64,000 nucleotides of DNA from Phycisphaeraceae bacterium (lineage in GTDB: Bacteria; Planctomycetota; Phycisphaerae; Phycisphaerales; UBA1924), in assembly GCA_023898685.1 (NCBI GenBank), contig CP060234.1:1798001-1862000 (forward strand), read 5' to 3'. Below the pieces are notes generated by a model, which saw nothing but the letters and a program-made list of their open reading frames with translations, had not been told where the DNA came from and made no database searches. The number at the start of each line of letters is the position of its first letter. The first letter of the stretch is position 1. The translations under genes were made by a program, and so were the position numbers. This document shows, one piece after another, positions 60,960 to 64,000 of this stretch.

Positions 60960-61092
60960 GGTCGCCTCCGTGCTGCGGGTTCCGATGAAAACCGGTCCGG
61001 TCGCCGAAGTGTACGAGTTGGACCGTCGGCGGGCCGAAAAACGCATACTTTGCTCCGCAGGCCCCGGCTACGATCGCCAAGCCGGGGGACCG

Positions 61093-61438
61093 ATGCACGA
61101 GCTCTCCATCGCCGCCAGCCTGATCGAGATCGCCGAGGACGCGGCCCGGGAGGCCGGGGCCGGGCGTGTGCGTGCGCTTCGCGTGCGCGTGGGGGCGTTG
61201 TCGGGCGTGGTGATCGAGGCGCTCGAGTTTGTCTACGCGGCCGCGGCCGAGGGGACACTGTGCGAGGGGGCGAGGCTGGAGATCGAGGCGGTGCCGGCCC
61301 GGGTCCGCTGCCGGGTGTGCACGTACGAGGCGGTGATGGAGGGCGTGGGCCCGTTCATCTGCGAGTCGTGCGGGGCGCCGGGGCCCGAGGTGGTGGGGGG
61401 GCGCGATCTGGAACTGGTGACGATGGAGGTCGACGAGC

Positions 61439-61458
<20 letters not shown>
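61093..61458 (+). CDS. hypA: Hydrogenase/urease nickel incorporation protein HypA
   Basis: 121 residues from ATG 61093 (MHELSIAASLIEIAEDAARE). The N-terminal MHE motif binds Ni. The zinc site is two CxxC pairs: CRVCTYEAVMEGVGPFICES and the following CG, about residues 75-98. HypA delivers Ni with HypB. It overlaps hypB by 20 nt, so the two are coupled. The upstream in-frame ATG at 60793 lies within hypC antisense and was rejected. Confidence 0.95.
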
Positions 61459-62128
<670 letters not shown>

Positions 62129-62497
62129 TAGAAAGAGCGGATCGCGTTCGCGTCGCCGCCGGCCGACGGCGCGTGAGATCTGCCGGAAGATGGGGGAGCA
62201 TCGGGCAGAAGTTCTGCCGGTGGACACAGAAGCTCACGAGAATGGGTGTGGCGGGGTCGACCGACACAATCCGCGTCGGCCTCGCGATGCCGAGCGCGCA
62301 CGCGGCGTCCTGGGAAGCCCGGCCCCCGTTCAGGTCGCGGCTCCATCCGATCTGGCCTGTCCGGCCGGATGATGCAGGATTCCTCACGCTGCCGTTGGCG
62401 CCGGAGCGGGGACAGGCGCACTGGGTGTCAAGCCGACGAAAGCCCGGGGGTCCCGGGCTTCCGTCGCGAACATCGGCCGGGCGCCGCGAATCACACA
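62129..62497. other. 369-nt spacer after hypB, with a 9-bp inverted repeat
   Basis: No gene was supported. AAGCCCGGG-GGT-CCCGGGCTT (62440-62460) is a perfect hairpin 38 nt past the stop of the minus-strand dockerin gene and may terminate it, though the T run is poor. Convergent hypB has no obvious terminator of its own beyond this. Confidence 0.5.
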
Positions 62498-64000
62498 TCA
62501 GGGGCAGCCGGCCGTGAACGACGCGATGAACAGCTGCACGTCGGCGAGGTCGAACACACCATCGCCGTTCAGGTCAACCGCGGGATCGTGCGAACTGAAG
62601 CCGGTGATGAAGGCGCCGATGTCGGTGAGGTCGAGCACACCATCGCCGTTGAAGTCGACCGGGCATGAGCCGCCGGTGGCCACGACGCAGGCCGAGAACT
62701 CGGAGGTGTTGCCGGTTGCGATGTCGGTGGCGGTGGCGGTGACGACCCAGTCGGTGGGCACGACACCCGCGACGGTGTCGTCGATCGGCGCGACGCCGAG
62801 GGGATCGGTCGCGACGAAGAAGTGGCCGAGGAAGAGTTCGCCCTCGCCGTGTCCGGATTCGTCGCACGCCGGGCTGGCGAAGAGCTCGACGCGGTAGGCC
62901 GAGTTCGGGGCCGAGGGGAGCTGGCCGGTGACGTGTGTGCCGCCGAGCGAGGTCGTGGCGGTATCGATGACGGGGTAGTTCTGGAGCCCGTTCGCGCCGG
63001 CGTCGGCATCGAGCGGGTCGTTGGGCGTCACGCCGAACCAGGTGACCCCGTTGTTGCCGAGGTCGATACCGAGGTCGTTGTTGCCATAGATCGAGTTGCC
63101 CGAGATCTCGATGCCCTGCATCGGGCTCTCGAGGATGATGCCATAGAGCAAGTGGCCCGCAATCACGTTGCCGTCGCCCGGTGAGATTCCGCCGATGGTG
63201 ACGTTCGTGAGCGGGTTGTTGAGGTAGTTCTCGCCGTACACGCCGAAGACGGACCCGAGCACCGGCTCGTCGTTGGCATTGAGGCCGATGGTGTTGCCGG
63301 TGATCGTGATGTCGCCGCCGGTCCCGTTGAGGTAGATGGCCTGGCCGAACAGCAGGCCCTGGGCGTGCGGTCCTATTCCGATGCCGAGGATGCCGGCGAT
63401 GCGGTTGTTGCGGATGATCGTGCCGGTGTTGACGCCGTAGAACCCGATGCCCTGGGTCGAGGCGTCGCTGCCGGACGACATCCCGTCGGGCGTGGTGCCG
63501 ATCCAGTTGTTCTCGACGATCGTGCCCTCGGAATCGAACAGTTCGACGGTTGTGCCGCCCGGGTAGCCCTCGCCGCTGTGCGTGCCGTAGCCGGTGATGA
63601 AGTTCCGCTCGGCCGTGGTCGGGCCGCCGACGCGGTTGTCGATCGCGGGCCCGGTTCCAAAGTCGCTCACGAATCCCTGGATACGAACACGCTGCACGGT
63701 GTTGCCGACGACGATGTTGTTGTTTGACCGGTCGACCTTGATCGTGCCACCCTTGTTGCCCTGGCCGGGCTCGGTCCCTCCGATGAGGTTGTTGGTCGCG
63801 TCGAAGAGCGAGATGTTGGTCGTGCCGGTGCAGCCCTGGATGACGTTATCGGGCCCCGAGGCGTTGATGCTGGTGTTGTCGAAGCCGATGAGCGTCGAGT
63901 GGCCCGCGTTGAGATAGATCTCGGCGCCGAAGACCGCGACCTCGGCTCCGTCGGGGTTGGTGTCGCCCGTGAAGGCGGTCTGCGACGAGCCGTCGATCGT
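62498..64000 (-). CDS. Secreted right-handed beta-helix protein with GC-type dockerin tail (5' end outside window)
   Basis: At least 500 residues, open to the window edge. The visible part is a parallel beta-helix of the bacterial-adhesin type: TIDGSSQTAFTGDTNPDGAE, DATNNLIGGTEPGQGN, SNNNIVVGNTVQ, IVENNWIGTTPDGMSSGSDA, ITGNTIGLNANDEPV, IEISGNSIYGNNDLGIDLGN. After residue about 330 from the edge there is a beta-sandwich-like segment and two dockerin-like repeats (DFNGDGVLDLTDIGAFITGF, DLNGDGVFDLADVQLFIASF), both with full DxNxDxxxD loops, ending TAGCP-stop. A surface polysaccharide-binding or lyase-like role is typical of such helices; no catalytic residues were identified. Confidence 0.85.
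   Translation of the reverse strand, partial: TIDGSSQTAFTGDTNPDGAEVAVFGAEIYLNAGHSTLIGFDNTSINASGPDNVIQGCTGTTNISLFDATNNLIGGTEPGQGNKGGTIKVDRSNNNIVVGNTVQRVRIQGFVSDFGTGPAIDNRVGGPTTAERNFITGYGTHSGEGYPGGTTVELFDSEGTIVENNWIGTTPDGMSSGSDASTQGIGFYGVNTGTIIRNNRIAGILGIGIGPHAQGLLFGQAIYLNGTGGDITITGNTIGLNANDEPVLGSVFGVYGENYLNNPLTNVTIGGISPGDGNVIAGHLLYGIILESPMQGIEISGNSIYGNNDLGIDLGNNGVTWFGVTPNDPLDADAGANGLQNYPVIDTATTSLGGTHVTGQLPSAPNSAYRVELFASPACDESGHGEGELFLGHFFVATDPLGVAPIDDTVAGVVPTDWVVTATATDIATGNTSEFSACVVATGGSCPVDFNGDGVLDLTDIGAFITGFSSHDPAVDLNGDGVFDLADVQLFIASFTAGCP

Noticed and set aside
60960..61092. Search for paired promoters in the hypC-hypA control region
   Set aside because: TTGGAC (61018) and ATACTT (about 61044) are 20-21 nt apart, too far for a normal promoter; not listed as a feature.

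Overview
This 64 kb, strongly GC-rich window has the character of a planctomycete chromosome, most likely class Phycisphaerae. The evidence is four secreted proteins ending in a GC-type dockerin-like tail, an ECF sigma factor fused translationally to a Ser/Thr kinase with WD40 repeats, a Cys-rich secreted repeat protein, and translation and transcription genes with lineage-style insertions. No insertion sequence, CRISPR array, prophage or rRNA gene was seen. One tRNA gene (Ser-GCU) is present.

Layout. 1-4.1 kb: a truncated secreted protein, a SpoU/TrmH methyltransferase, uppP, a lipoprotein and a secreted TPR-like protein. 4.1-16.6 kb: rplK-rplA-rplJ-rplL, a strong terminator/attenuator, rpoB, three small membrane-protein genes lying between rpoB and rpoC, then rpoC and its terminator. 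16.7-29.8 kb: dinB, a Cys-rich secreted repeat protein, two family-2 and one family-4 glycosyltransferases, an HldE-like protein with reversed domain order, two dockerin proteins, a ChaN-type lipoprotein and a PilZ protein. 29.8-34.1 kb: nadA, an HU/IHF protein, a beta-barrel protein, an ArfB-type release factor and tsaB. 34.2-37.3 kb: a three-gene signalling cassette (HTH plus receiver-like, HDOD, receiver plus GAF-like). 37.4-42.0 kb: a Gfo/Idh/MocA oxidoreductase between two palindromes, then a sugar isomerase-like gene and an EF-G-like gene that both carry clustered 1-2 nt indels. 42.3-52 kb: gltX, a collagen-like secreted protein, a 1479-residue secreted protein and a tiny dockerin protein. 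52-56 kb: sigma factor, kinase, tRNA-Ser. 56-62.1 kb: a complete [NiFe]-hydrogenase maturation set arranged as hypF-hypE-hypD-hypC (minus) diverging from hypA-hypB (plus), with no hydrogenase subunit genes in view. 62.5-64 kb: a beta-helix dockerin protein running off the edge.

The least expected layer is repetitive. Several families of small palindromes recur between genes: GGGTGCCAC-ended double hairpins at 20538 and 59431, ACGAGCC-ended palindromes at 37388 and 38645, a GTGTGCCAC palindrome that sits in frame inside hypF at 57711, GGCAC-periodic inverted repeats at 1274, 2296 and 51221, and CCTGGTC heptamers at 39909 with relatives at 6051. Two copies of the double hairpin differ by paired base changes that keep the stems, which suggests that structure is under selection.

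All functional calls come from reading motifs by eye; no database or structure search was run.
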